57,132 nt of DNA, from the NCBI RefSeq assembly GCF_017573465.1, contig NZ_JAGEPF010000053.1, positions 1 through 57,132 on the forward strand. Reading direction: 5' to 3'. Below the pieces are notes generated by a model, which was given only the letters and a program-made list of their open reading frames with translations, made no database searches and had not been told where the DNA came from. Within the stretch, counting starts at the first letter, position 1, and each line of letters opens with the position of its first letter. Below are positions 1 to 8,275 of the stretch, in pieces. Source of the DNA: Actinomadura violacea (GTDB taxonomy: Bacteria; Actinomycetota; Actinomycetes; Streptosporangiales; Streptosporangiaceae). Made by a program: the position numbers and the translations under genes.

Positions 1-71
1 GTCCGAAAATCCAACCCACGAAATGGCGGCTCACCGGTTCAATTGCCGGTCACGCATGGTATTCTTTACGT

Positions 72-1361
72 ATGCAATCAGTGACGGTCGAATTGGAGGC
101 CGCGTCCACCATGGAACTGGTGAACGCCCTCTCAACCATCGCCACTGAACTCGCCACCCGAGAAGCCCCGGAATCGGCAGCCGCGTCCCTGGAATTGGCC
201 GAGACACTGGCAGCCGCCACCGATCTGCAGGAAAGCGCCCTCGCGACTCTCATCGGCCGGGTGGACGCCACGGGAGAGCAGCAGCGGTGGGGATACCCCT
301 CCACCCGGGCATGGCTGCGCTCCAAGCTCGGCATGCGCGAAAGCCGCGCCAAAGAGCGCTTGACCCTCGCGCGCCAACGGCACCGGATCCCGCAGGTCGC
401 CAAGCGGCTGGCGGCCGGAGACCTGTCCTACGGCTACGCCACCACCGTCGCCGAGTCGGTGGCTCGCCTGGACGACACCGATTGCGCGCAGGCGGAGGCC
501 ACACTGTTGGAGATGGCCGATCAGGGCTTCTCGGCTGGGAAGGTCGCCTCGTTCGGGCAGCGGATCCGCGACGTCATCGCCGAACGTGATGGCACTGAGG
601 ATGCGCCGGACGCAGACACCAAGCACGGCTACGACAAGTCGTGGATCACCACCACCCGTTCCCTGGACGGCGGCCGCTACGTCAAAGGGTGGCTGAACCC
701 CGAGGACGCCGCGATCTGGGACGGCACCCTCGCCCCACTCGCCAAGCCGGCCGGACCCGACGACCGCCGGGACGTGAGCGAGCGCACCGCCGCCGCCCTG
801 TCCAGCGTCCTGTCCGGCGGGCACAAGGCCACCAAGGTCACCGTGATCTGCGACCTGGAGACGCTGACCGGCGGGAACGCCCCTGCCCGCCTCACCGACG
901 GGACACCGATCCCCGCCGCCCAAGCCCGCCGCATCGCTCTCGCCGCCGGAGTGTCACCCCTCCTGCTGGGACGCGGGAACACCCCGCTCTACCTCGGCTA
1001 CCGGGAACGGTTCGCGAGCGCCGCCCAACGCCAGGTCCTGGAGACGCTGTACCCGACCTGCGCGGTACGCGAATGCGAGACGCCGGGGACGCTGTGCGAA
1101 GTGGATCATGTCGGCGGATGGGCACTCGGCAAGTCGCCCACCGACATCGACCGGCTCGCCCTCACCTGCGGATGGCACAACCGGTTCAAACACACCAGCC
1201 CCGACCAGATCCACATCACCAAAGACCCAGACGGGCGATACGTCTACCGATTGCTACCGCCACCCGACGCCCGCCAACGAAACGGCAACGGGCCACCCGG
1301 AAACATCGGCCCACCCGACGGGACCGGACCACCCGGCACCACCTTCAACTGGGCCGCATAA
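72..1361 (+). CDS. DUF222 / HNH endonuclease domain protein
   Basis: The 429-aa protein has the two-part layout of the actinobacterial DUF222-HNH (13E12-like) family. A helical DUF222 region covers about residues 15-300. A compact HNH zinc module follows, with C330-x4-C335, the EVDHV motif at 343-347 and CGWHN at 366-370, and then a Pro/Gly tail. The HNH residues look intact, so a metal-dependent nuclease is plausible, but the cellular role of this family is unknown. Copies are often found as dispersed multicopy genes or inside self-splicing elements. A TATTCT box at 60-65 lies only six bases before the ATG, and no Shine-Dalgarno is visible, so the transcript may be leaderless. The next gene is 316 bases away on the other strand, so no operon is evident. 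Confidence 0.88.
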   Translation: MQSVTVELEAASTMELVNALSTIATELATREAPESAAASLELAETLAAATDLQESALATLIGRVDATGEQQRWGYPSTRAWLRSKLGMRESRAKERLTLARQRHRIPQVAKRLAAGDLSYGYATTVAESVARLDDTDCAQAEATLLEMADQGFSAGKVASFGQRIRDVIAERDGTEDAPDADTKHGYDKSWITTTRSLDGGRYVKGWLNPEDAAIWDGTLAPLAKPAGPDDRRDVSERTAAALSSVLSGGHKATKVTVICDLETLTGGNAPARLTDGTPIPAAQARRIALAAGVSPLLLGRGNTPLYLGYRERFASAAQRQVLETLYPTCAVRECETPGTLCEVDHVGGWALGKSPTDIDRLALTCGWHNRFKHTSPDQIHITKDPDGRYVYRLLPPPDARQRNGNGPPGNIGPPDGTGPPGTTFNWAA

Positions 1362-1677
1362 CCACCACACACCCCCCGCACAGCCGCTCGGCAGCAACAC
1401 CGCCGGGCGGCTGGCATGCCCTCACACCACCAGACCCACAATCCACCATCACCGACTGCACTTACCGCCGTGCCGCACCCGCGACATCACCTCCGCCGCT
1501 CCCCGGCAGCGCAGACGGAACACCAGCCTGGGCAGATCGGATTCAGAGCATTGGTGACGGTGCCATTTGGCCCGCGCATCGGGACGGCGCCTGCCAGCGG
1601 ACAGCAGACAGCGGATTTCGTCGCTGCGGTGGTGTCGGTGGGTGGCTGTGATCGGAGAGGTGTCGTGAGGTGGGTGG
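1362..1677. other. Intergenic region, no gene recognised
   Basis: This 316-base stretch separates two genes that converge on it. Reading frames exist on both strands but have poor codon structure and no recognisable protein. I see no RNA gene and no strong terminator. Short GC-rich inverted segments around 1380-1415 could fold weakly. Confidence 0.5.
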
Positions 1678-2301
1678 TCACGCTGGGCGGTAGATGGCGT
1701 GTTCGGCGGCGTGGGCCAGCAGGGCAGCGACGGTGTCGGTGGACAGTGATCGTCCGGTGAAGAGCAGGTCGAAGGCGTCGAAGCCGGTGTGGAGCCATAG
1801 CAGGTGACCGGCCTGGTCGGTGGTGACGATGTCGCGGAGCACGCCTTGGCCGTGGAGGCGCTGGGCCAGGTCGTTCATGCCTTGTGTGCGGCCGTCCTCA
1901 AGCCGGCGGACGGTGCCGCCGACGGCGTTGCCGTCGAGTTGTGCCATGGAGTACAGGGCGCGCAGGACGTCTCGGTGCGCGGCGTACATGTGCACGCTGG
2001 CGCTGATCCCGTCGCGAAGTCCGCGCCGGGCGTCGGGTTGCACGACGGCGTTGACCATGTCGGTGAAGCCGCCACGGTGGAGCAGGTCCATGCCGAGCGT
2101 GTCGAACAGGCCCGCGCGTGATCCGGAAACGGTGTAGATCGTCGAGCCGGACACCTCGGCGGGCTCGGCGACCTTGTCCATGCTGACCTGCTCGAACGGG
2201 ACTTCGACGAGGCGCTGGTAGACGGCGTCGAGGATGCGCCGCCGGGTCTGGTCGGCGGCCTTGGCCCGCAGCCGCTGCTCGTACTTCCGAGGAGGGGGCA
2301 T
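1678..2301 (-). CDS. TetR-family transcriptional regulator
   Basis: The 207-aa protein has an N-terminal helix-turn-helix of TetR type: RRRILDAVYQRLVE, then VSMDKVAEPAEVSGSTIY with a recognition helix in the GSTIYTVSGSRAGLFD stretch. A helical ligand-binding and dimerisation domain follows. The start at 2301 (MPPPRKYEQ) is chosen because GGCGGAGG sits eight to nine bases upstream. An upstream in-frame start at 2394 would add a basic stretch unlike the family. The usual Y of the YxHF motif is present, but the motif is altered to TVSGSR. The ligand and target are unknown, and there is no adjacent divergent gene to suggest one. Confidence 0.87.
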   Translation of the reverse strand: MPPPRKYEQRLRAKAADQTRRRILDAVYQRLVEVPFEQVSMDKVAEPAEVSGSTIYTVSGSRAGLFDTLGMDLLHRGGFTDMVNAVVQPDARRGLRDGISASVHMYAAHRDVLRALYSMAQLDGNAVGGTVRRLEDGRTQGMNDLAQRLHGQGVLRDIVTTDQAGHLLWLHTGFDAFDLLFTGRSLSTDTVAALLAHAAEHAIYRPA

Positions 2302-2434
2302 GTCCCTGAGCCTCCGCCTTAAGGGCACCGGCCAATTCGTGGCGATCGTCGAATGCGACGGCCGGCGCCTACCGCTCCGAATGACCCCGGTCATTCCTTA
2401 CGGAAGGGGGTGGTGGGGTGGCGCGACCCGGGGC

Positions 2435-2455
2435 GGGGCAGGCGGAGCCTGCCCC
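2435..2455. repeat. Short perfect hairpin (9-bp stem)
   Basis: GGGGCAGGC at 2435-2443 and GCCTGCCCC at 2447-2455 form a perfect stem with a three-base GGA loop. It is followed by TAACG rather than a T tract. It lies upstream of the TetR start and may be part of the palindromic patch beside it. Confidence 0.55.
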
Positions 2456-2481
2456 TAACGCTGCCTCAGGGGCCGCAGAGG

Positions 2482-2546
2482 CTCCAAAGTCAAGGGTGGA
2501 CGAAGTCCATCGCGCAGCGACGCCGAAGGCGCCCTTGACTTTGGAG
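2482..2546. repeat. Long palindromic intergenic element
   Basis: CTCCAAAGTCAAGGG at 2482-2496 is repeated exactly in inverted orientation at 2532-2546. The two 15-base arms enclose 35 bases that contain a second hairpin (TGGAC-GAA-GTCCA, 2497-2509). The arms are less GC-rich than their surroundings. The shape is that of a REP-like or nonautonomous miniature element rather than a terminator, because no T tract follows. From this window alone I cannot show that it is repeated elsewhere in the genome. Confidence 0.6.
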
Positions 2547-2571
2547 GGGCGGCCCCGTACGCCAGCGCCAC

Positions 2572-2745
2572 CCCACCACCCGAACACCATCTCGCCGTTA
2601 ACGCCACCGCACGAACACCCCTCTCGCCCCACCCCCTGAACACCATCTCGCCCCACCCCCCGAATACCCATCTCGCCCCATGACCCGAACACCCGCCCCG
2701 CCCCAAACACCCGAACACCCGAGCACCCGAGCGCCCGAAGCAATG
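2572..2745. repeat. Degenerate minisatellite of CCGAACACC / CATCTCGCCCCACC units
   Basis: About 170 bases consist of imperfect tandem copies of a unit of roughly 24 bases built from CCGAACACC and CATCTCGCCCC. The array ends in shorter CACCCGAG units near 2715-2740. Purines and pyrimidines are strongly skewed to the C/A strand. No reading frame here has sensible codon use, so it appears noncoding. Confidence 0.6.
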
Positions 2746-2788
2746 TGACGCAGGAATGGCGTCCGAGCACAAAAGGACGGCGCTCGAC

Positions 2789-3973
2789 TCAAGCCGGGAA
2801 TGCGTAAATATGGTTGACCGGGCCGTCCTTGTCGCCGGCGTCGTCGGTGGCGGCCTGGTCTTTGGCGAGGACGCAGACGACGTGGTTCGCGGCGGCGGGG
2901 TTGGAGAGGGGGACGTCCTCGCCGGTGTAGTCCTTGACGGTGGCCGTCCAGCGGGGCGTGCCGGTGCTCGTGTCGAGGCCGGCGACGCGGCCGTCGGTGG
3001 TGTAGGCGAGGGTGCCGTCCGCGAGGGCGAGGGGGCGGGCGCCGCCTGCGGCCCAGTGCGGGACGGGGACGGTCCAGGACGTCCGGCCTGCGGCGATCGC
3101 GGAGACGCCGTCGGAGCCGGCGACGTAGAGGAGCCCGCTGGCCGGGGTCACGCGCGTGAGGCCGCCCGCCGCCGTGCCGCTCCAGCGGAGTTCGCCGTCG
3201 TGTGCCGACACGGCCCAGAGGCCGCTGGGGGCGTGGAGGTAGACGGTGTCGCCGTCCGATGTGATCGAGGATTGCGCCTCGAAGAGGCCGGCGGTGTCGC
3301 CGGGGCCGCCGGAGCGGTGCCAGCGGGTCCGGCCGGTGGCGGCGTCGAGTCCTTCGAGGAACATCTGGGCGTCGACGGCACAGACGACGCCGTCCGCGAT
3401 GGCGGGGGCGCCGGGGAAGCGGGTGGGGCCTCCGCCGGCGCGCCAGCGTTCTTTGCCGGTGCGGGCGTCGAGGCAGTGGAGGTGGGCGGTGCTGGAGACG
3501 GCGACGTGGCCGCCGGACGCGGCGGGCGGTGACAGCGGTCCGCCGGGCGAGAAGCTCCAGCGGAGCCTGCCCGTGCCGGGGTCGAGCGCCTGGAGGGTGC
3601 CTTTGCCGCCGGGTTCGTTGCGGATGGTGTAGAGGGTGCCTTCCATGACGAGCGGTGTGGTTCGCCCGTACATCGGGGACGCGTCGTAGTGGCCGTACGG
3701 GGACTGCCACAGCTGGCGGCCGGCGGTGTCGAAGGCGTAGAGCTTGCCTTCGTAGGAGGCGTAGAACGTCGTGTCGGACGCGGTCATCGAATACGGGAAC
3801 AGGTCGGTGGGGCCCGGCTTGATGTAGCCGTCGTCCGCGGTGGTGAAGGTGTGTTTCCACAGCGGTTTCCGGCCGGTCGCCTTGGTGCTGAGGTCGGGGT
3901 TCCCGCCGCATCCGCCGGCGAGGCCGACGGCGCCGGCGAGGACCATGCCCTGGAGGACGGTGCGGCGCGTCAT
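2789..3973 (-). CDS. PQQ-like beta-propeller lipoprotein, probable Tat export
   Basis: The 394-aa protein starts MTRRTVLQG, a twin-arginine-like signal followed by a hydrophobic stretch and the lipobox LAGGC, so it is probably exported folded and lipid-anchored outside the membrane. The rest is a PQQ-like repeat propeller. Blades are recognisable from repeats such as LYAFDTAGRQLW, LQALDPGTGRLRW, LHCLDARTGKERW, LEGLDAATGRTRW and LWAVSAHDGELRW. Such domains bind ligands or partners, and PQQ itself need not be bound. The start at 3973 is preferred over the one seven codons upstream because it opens directly with the RR signal. The protein might be an extracellular sensor or assembly factor, but no partner is seen. 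Confidence 0.87.
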   Translation of the reverse strand: MTRRTVLQGMVLAGAVGLAGGCGGNPDLSTKATGRKPLWKHTFTTADDGYIKPGPTDLFPYSMTASDTTFYASYEGKLYAFDTAGRQLWQSPYGHYDASPMYGRTTPLVMEGTLYTIRNEPGGKGTLQALDPGTGRLRWSFSPGGPLSPPAASGGHVAVSSTAHLHCLDARTGKERWRAGGGPTRFPGAPAIADGVVCAVDAQMFLEGLDAATGRTRWHRSGGPGDTAGLFEAQSSITSDGDTVYLHAPSGLWAVSAHDGELRWSGTAAGGLTRVTPASGLLYVAGSDGVSAIAAGRTSWTVPVPHWAAGGARPLALADGTLAYTTDGRVAGLDTSTGTPRWTATVKDYTGEDVPLSNPAAANHVVCVLAKDQAATDDAGDKDGPVNHIYAFPA

Positions 3974-4062
3974 AGGTGTTCTGCCTGCATGCATAACGGG
4001 GCGAAGGGTGGCAGGTGCCGGTACACGTTCGGTACACGGCGGCGTGTTGCAGGATGGGACGC

Positions 4063-4692
4063 ATGCGTGCGCGACCGATCACGCCCGAGCGGGCGGTCGA
4101 GGAGGTGTGCGGCCTGATCGCCGATGCGCCGCGCGACGTGTGGCGCCGGGTCGCGGTGGACGGGGCGCCGGCGGCGGAGCCGTGGGTGCTCGCCGACGCG
4201 CTGGCCGGGCCGCTCCGGGCGGCGGGACGCGATGTGGTGCGGGCGTCGGCGCGCGATTTCCTGCGTCCGGCGTCGCTGCGGTACGAGTTCGGCCGCGAGG
4301 ACCCTGACGTGTTCTACAACGAATGGCTCGATGTCGGCGGGCTGATGCGGGAGGTGCTCGGGCCGCTGGAGCCGGGTGGTTCCGGCAAGGTGCTGCCGAG
4401 CCTTTGGGACAGTGCAAGGGATCGCGCCACGCGCGCGCGGTACACGGCTGTGCAACCGGGCGGTGTCCTGTTGCTGGACGGGGCGCTGCTCCTAGGACGG
4501 AGCCTTCCGTTCGACGTGGTCGTCCATCTGACGATGTCGCCGGGCGCGCTTGCCCGGCGCACACCGGAGGAGGACTCATGGACGCTGCTCGCGTTCGAGC
4601 GTTACGAGCGTGAGGCCGCGCCGCTGCGGACCGCGGACGTCGTCCTGAAGACCGATGACCCGCGCCACCCTGCGCTCGTGGAGTCGGTCTAG
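4063..4692 (+). CDS. Uridine kinase-like P-loop fold protein with a degenerate Walker A
   Basis: The 209-aa protein resembles the uridine kinase / phosphoribulokinase-like family. It has the N-terminal strand VAVDG, an ASARDF and YNEWLD region after the second strand, GGVLLLDGALLL, the LAFERYE helix and the C-terminal VVLKTDDP strand. The glycine-rich loop after VDG reads APAAEPWVLAD, so the catalytic Lys and Ser/Thr of GxxxxGK[ST] are absent. It may therefore bind nucleosides without phosphorylating them, or be inactive. The ATG at 4063 is chosen over 4054, with AGGA/GGGA upstream. The stop codon overlaps that of the convergent gene within the palindrome CTAG at 4689-4692. Confidence 0.75.
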   Translation: MRARPITPERAVEEVCGLIADAPRDVWRRVAVDGAPAAEPWVLADALAGPLRAAGRDVVRASARDFLRPASLRYEFGREDPDVFYNEWLDVGGLMREVLGPLEPGGSGKVLPSLWDSARDRATRARYTAVQPGGVLLLDGALLLGRSLPFDVVVHLTMSPGALARRTPEEDSWTLLAFERYEREAAPLRTADVVLKTDDPRHPALVESV

Positions 4693-5066
4693 GCGCGCCA
4701 TTCCTCGCTGTAGTCGGGGTGGTGGTCGTAGGCGAGCGCGAGGAGGCGGAGGGTCTGTTCGCGGACGGCCTGGGCGGCCTGCTGTTCGGGCGCGGCGCGG
4801 CCCTGGGCGATGATCCAGGCGTGCTTTTCGAAGTCGTCGACGAGCTGCCGCCGGGCGGCGGCCTCGCGGAGGGCGCGGGAGGGGTCGTGGCGGGCGATGT
4901 GCTCGGCGTAGGCCTCGGTCTCGGCCGACGCGACGAGGGCGGGCTCGCCGTCGGCGTCGAGGTGGACGGCGCCGGACGCGCCGGCGGCCCAGGACGCGCC
5001 GGAGCACGCCCGGGCGACCTGTTCGTCCTTGGCGAGGCGGGCGCGCAGAAACTCCACCAGATCCAT
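4689..5066 (-). CDS. DUF6221 family protein
   Basis: The 125-aa protein begins MDLVEFLRARLAKDEQVAR and ends LRLLALAYDHHPDYSEEW, both hallmarks of the actinobacterial DUF6221 family. In between it has the typical HIARHDPSRALREAAARRQ helix. It is soluble and mostly helical, and its function is unknown. The family is common in Streptomyces and relatives, including phages and integrated elements. The start at 5066 is chosen because it matches the family N-terminus; the longer frame adds 15 unrelated residues. It converges on the kinase-like gene with a stop-codon overlap. Confidence 0.8.
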   Translation of the reverse strand: MDLVEFLRARLAKDEQVARACSGASWAAGASGAVHLDADGEPALVASAETEAYAEHIARHDPSRALREAAARRQLVDDFEKHAWIIAQGRAAPEQQAAQAVREQTLRLLALAYDHHPDYSEEWRA

Positions 5067-5129
5067 GCGACCATCCTGCCTCGCGGGGACGACATCGGCG
5101 CCCGGATACACTCGCGGCGGGGAGGATCC

Positions 5130-5840
5130 ATGTCATTGACGACATCTCCCGGCGAGCCGGGCACGGCTCGGACCGGGCTCCGGGCGCGCCGGGAAGGCGG
5201 CCCGCTGCGGGTGGTCGAGAGCGAGCTCGTCGACTACGCCGAGGCGATCGCGGCCATGGAGGCGATGGTGCGGGACCGGCAGGCCGGCGCCGTCGACGAC
5301 ACGCTGTGGGTCCTGTCGCATCCGCGGACGTACACGGTGGGCCGGCGGACGCCGCCGGAGGAGCGGCCCGATCCGGCGCACGGCATCCCGGTGGTGGAGG
5401 TGCGGCGCGGCGGGAAGCTGACCTACCACTCGCCGGAGCAGATCGTCGGGTATCCGGTGCTGAAGCTCGCCGATCCGCGGGACGTGGTGGGGCTGCTGCG
5501 CGACATCGAGGTGCTGCTGGTCGGGGTGCTCGGCGAGCTGGGCATCGCGGCGGAGCGGCGCGACACCCCGCCGGGCAGCCCGCTGCTGACCGGGGTGTGG
5601 ACGGCGGAGGGCCGCAAGATCGTCTCGCTGGGGATGCACATCTCGCGGGGCGTGAGCGCGCACGGGTTCTCGATGGACGTGGACGCGGACCCGGCGCCGT
5701 GGACGTGGGCGGTGCCGTGCGGGATGCCGGACGTGGAGATGACGTCGGTGTGCCGGGAGCGGGAGCGGCGCGGGCTGGCGCCGGTCACGCAGGCGGAGGT
5801 GCGGCGGCTGATCGTGGACGCCTGGCGCCGCGAGGCCTGA
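5130..5840 (+). CDS. lipB: Lipoyl(octanoyl) transferase LipB
   Basis: This 236-aa enzyme transfers octanoyl groups from acyl carrier protein to lipoyl domains of 2-oxoacid dehydrogenases and GcvH in the cytoplasm. The family signature RGGKLTYHSPEQ lies at about residues 93-104. The catalytic lysine is in GRKIVSLGMHISR (K163) and the acyl-thioester cysteine is in AVPCGMPD (C197), both as expected. A strong GGAGG at 5121-5125 fixes the ATG at 5130. In many actinomycetes lipA follows lipB, but here lipB stands alone, and lipA must be elsewhere. The first 23 residues are an extension relative to short LipB proteins. Confidence 0.95.
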   Translation: MSLTTSPGEPGTARTGLRARREGGPLRVVESELVDYAEAIAAMEAMVRDRQAGAVDDTLWVLSHPRTYTVGRRTPPEERPDPAHGIPVVEVRRGGKLTYHSPEQIVGYPVLKLADPRDVVGLLRDIEVLLVGVLGELGIAAERRDTPPGSPLLTGVWTAEGRKIVSLGMHISRGVSAHGFSMDVDADPAPWTWAVPCGMPDVEMTSVCRERERRGLAPVTQAEVRRLIVDAWRREA

Positions 5841-5946
5841 ACCCCGCGAAGGGGCCTGTCCGGGAGGGGCCGGTACGGCGCCTGCCGGGAATGCGTGTGA
5901 TTGGGTAAAGGCGGGGTCCTGCCCGATCCATGTGGGGGTGTTGCCG

Positions 5947-6144
5947 GTGGACGAGGTCGTCGAGGTGACGGTCCGGGCCGACGGGAGCGTGGAGATCCAC
6001 GTCAGCGGCGTCGACGGGATGGGCTGCCTGGAGACCACCGAGGAGCTGGTGCGCTCGCTCGGCGGCCGGGTCGAGTCGCAGGAGCTGACCGCCGAGGCCT
6101 ACAACGAGACCGGGGAAGAGCGGCAGGACCGGCTGTGGCACTGA
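5947..6144 (+). CDS. DUF2997-like small protein, first gene of the Ycf35/Ycf46 operon
   Basis: This 65-aa acidic protein matches the DUF2997 pattern: a strand pair (EVTVRADGSVEIHVSG), then a conserved GMGCLETTEELVRSLG helix with one cysteine, then a polar tail. The function of the family is unknown. It commonly occurs beside DUF1257 (Ycf35) and AAA genes, and both are present in this operon. A GGGGG at 5933-5937 favours the GTG at 5947; GTG codons at 5932 and 5938 are alternatives. Its last ten bases overlap the next gene, which implies translational coupling. The proximity to a radical SAM gene makes it a candidate substrate or carrier, which is inference only. Confidence 0.75.
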   Translation: MDEVVEVTVRADGSVEIHVSGVDGMGCLETTEELVRSLGGRVESQELTAEAYNETGEERQDRLWH

Positions 6145-6698
6145 CGTGGCGGGTGCACGCCACGCTCGCGCGCAGTTCCGCGAACGGCCCCGGGTCGCGG
6201 TTCGTGGTGTGGACGCAGGGCTGCTCGCTCGGCTGCGCCGGCTGCTTCAACCCGGAGACGCACGCGCCCGCCGGGCCCGTCCGGACGATCCCGGAGGTGG
6301 TTGCGGAGGTGCTGGCCGCGGGCGCGCTCGACGGCGTGACGGTCAGCGGCGGCGAACCGCTCGAGCAGCCGGAGGCGCTCGCCGCGTTCTGCGCGGCGCT
6401 GCGGCGGGGGCCGGACCTCGGGATCGTGGTGCTGACCGGGTTCGCGCGGGCGGAGATCGAGCGGGACCCGGTGCTGGCTGTGGCCGTCGCGGACGCGGAC
6501 ATGGTCGTCGCGGGCCGCTACAACGCCCGGCTGCACCTGGGCGCGGGGCTGCGCGGGTCGTCCAACAAGGAGTACTGGCCGATCACGGCCCGGTACTCGG
6601 CGGAGGACTTCCGGGCGGTGCCGGAGGGCGAGATCCTGGTCGCCGCCGACGGCACCGCGACGATCACCGGCATGCACCCGGTGACCGGCATGCTCTAG
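6135..6698 (+). CDS. NrdG-like radical SAM activating enzyme
   Basis: The 187-aa protein has the cluster-binding motif C-x3-C-x2-C in QGCSLGCAGCFNPETH, the GCFN variant typical of anaerobic ribonucleotide reductase activases. The SAM-binding motif VSGGEPLEQ follows at about residues 69-77. The length is that of a minimal activase with only one [4Fe-4S] cluster. The start is a GTG at 6135 inside the preceding gene. No glycyl radical enzyme is encoded in the window, so this protein may act on something else, for example DUF2997 or the Hsp70-like protein of the same operon. The oxygen sensitivity of such enzymes suggests action under low oxygen or in a protected complex. Confidence 0.87.
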   Translation: MALTWRVHATLARSSANGPGSRFVVWTQGCSLGCAGCFNPETHAPAGPVRTIPEVVAEVLAAGALDGVTVSGGEPLEQPEALAAFCAALRRGPDLGIVVLTGFARAEIERDPVLAVAVADADMVVAGRYNARLHLGAGLRGSSNKEYWPITARYSAEDFRAVPEGEILVAADGTATITGMHPVTGML

Positions 6699-6727
6699 AC
6701 AACCGAATCGGACGCGCGGGGAGCGAG

Positions 6728-8275
6728 ATGACGGCCGTTCACGACGATCTGAACCTGTACCTGCGCGCCCGCGTGCCGATGATCGTCCTGGTGACGGTCG
6801 AGGAGCTGCGCGCCGTGGAGATCCTGGACGAGGTGCGCGTCGGCCGCGACGCCTCCGCCTCGTCCGACCTGGTGGTGTGGGACTTCGGCGGCGGGCTGGC
6901 GTCGCGGGACGGCCGGTCGCTGCCGGCCGCGCCGACGCCGGAGACGGCCCTGGACAAGATCGCCGAGCTGGCGCGGGCGCACCCGGACCGCAAGGACATC
7001 TACGTGCTGAAGGACTTCCACGAGTTCTGGCACCGGAGCCCGGCGGTGAAGCGGCGGCTGCGCAACCTCGCGCACGCGCTGGTGACGACCTATGCGTCGC
7101 TGGTCGTCACGACGCATTCGGCGGACGTCCCGCCGGAGCTGGCCGACGACGTGGTCGTCCTGGACATGCCGCTGCCCGACCTGGCGACGCTGCGCGCGGA
7201 CCTCGACGGGCTCATCGAGCAGACGCGGGTGGAGTGCGACCTGACCGCGCACGGCCGGGCCCGGCTGGCGCAGGCGGCGCTCGGCCTGACGGCGGCGCAG
7301 GCGCGGCGCGCGTTCTCCAAGGCGATCGTCCGGGACAAGGTGCTGGACGAGCTGGACATCCCGGCCGTCCTGGAGGAGAAGAAGGCCGTCATCCGGGCGT
7401 CGCAGGCGCTGGAGTTCCACGGTGCCGAGGAGACCGTGGACGACGTCGGCGGGCTGGAGCTGCTGAAGGAGTGGCTGCGGCTGCGCGAGGACGCGTTCGG
7501 CGAGGAGGCCGCCGCGTTCGGGCTGCCCGCGCCGAAGGGCATGGCGCTGATCGGCATCCCCGGCACCGGCAAGAGCCTCACCGCGAAGATGATCGGCGGG
7601 CTGTGGCGGCTGCCGCTGCTGCGGCTGGACGTCGGCGCGCTGTTCGGGTCGCTGGTCGGTGAGTCGGAGGAGCGGCTGCGGCTCGCGCTGAAGGTCGCCG
7701 AGGTGGTGTCGCCGTGCGTGCTGTGGATCGACGAGATCGAGAAGTCGATGGCGTCCGGCGGGCTGGACGGCGGCACGTCCGCGCGGGTGTTCGGCACGAT
7801 CCTGACGTGGATGCAGGAGAAGACCGAGCCGGTGTTCGTGGTGGCGACCGCCAACGACGTCGGCGCGCTGCCGCCGGAGACGCTGCGGCGCGGCCGGTTC
7901 GACGAGGTGTTCTTCCTGGACCTGCCGACCGAGGAGGAGCGCCGCGACATCTTCACCGTCCACCTGCGCAAGCGGCGGCGGGACCCCGCGGCGTTCGACG
8001 TGCCGCGGCTGGCGCGGATGGCGGACGGGTACGTCGGCGCGGAGATCGAGCAGGCCGTGGTGGACGCGATGTACCGGGCGTTCTCCGAGGGGCCGCGCGA
8101 CATCACCACCGACGACGTCGCGCGGGCGCTGGAGCGGCTCGTCCCGCTCAGCAAGTCGCAGCGCGAACGGGTCGAGGACCTGCGGGCGTGGCTGCGCGAC
8201 GGGCGGGCGCAGTCGGCGTCGTTCGCCGAGGCGGCGCAGGCGGCGCGCAACCAGGTCCGGCTGGAACTGGCGTGA
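6728..8275 (+). CDS. Ycf46-like AAA ATPase
   Basis: The 515-aa protein has an N-terminal degenerate ATPase-like half (about 1-230, with a VLKDFHEFW strand but no P-loop) and a C-terminal classical AAA domain. The latter has Walker A GIPGTGKS at 276-283, Walker B VLWIDEIE at 331-338, sensor TAN at 374-376 and an arginine-bearing RRGRFD at 387-392, followed by a helical lid. This two-part layout is that of Ycf46, found in cyanobacteria, red-algal plastids and scattered bacteria. All catalytic residues are intact, so it should be an active hexameric remodeller. Its stop overlaps the next start (GTGA). Its substrate is unknown; other products of the operon are candidates. Confidence 0.88.
   Translation: MTAVHDDLNLYLRARVPMIVLVTVEELRAVEILDEVRVGRDASASSDLVVWDFGGGLASRDGRSLPAAPTPETALDKIAELARAHPDRKDIYVLKDFHEFWHRSPAVKRRLRNLAHALVTTYASLVVTTHSADVPPELADDVVVLDMPLPDLATLRADLDGLIEQTRVECDLTAHGRARLAQAALGLTAAQARRAFSKAIVRDKVLDELDIPAVLEEKKAVIRASQALEFHGAEETVDDVGGLELLKEWLRLREDAFGEEAAAFGLPAPKGMALIGIPGTGKSLTAKMIGGLWRLPLLRLDVGALFGSLVGESEERLRLALKVAEVVSPCVLWIDEIEKSMASGGLDGGTSARVFGTILTWMQEKTEPVFVVATANDVGALPPETLRRGRFDEVFFLDLPTEEERRDIFTVHLRKRRRDPAAFDVPRLARMADGYVGAEIEQAVVDAMYRAFSEGPRDITTDDVARALERLVPLSKSQRERVEDLRAWLRDGRAQSASFAEAAQAARNQVRLELA

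Noticed and set aside
2572..2745. CRISPR repeats upstream of the TetR gene
   Set aside because: Units are short, adjoining and degenerate, with no unique spacers.
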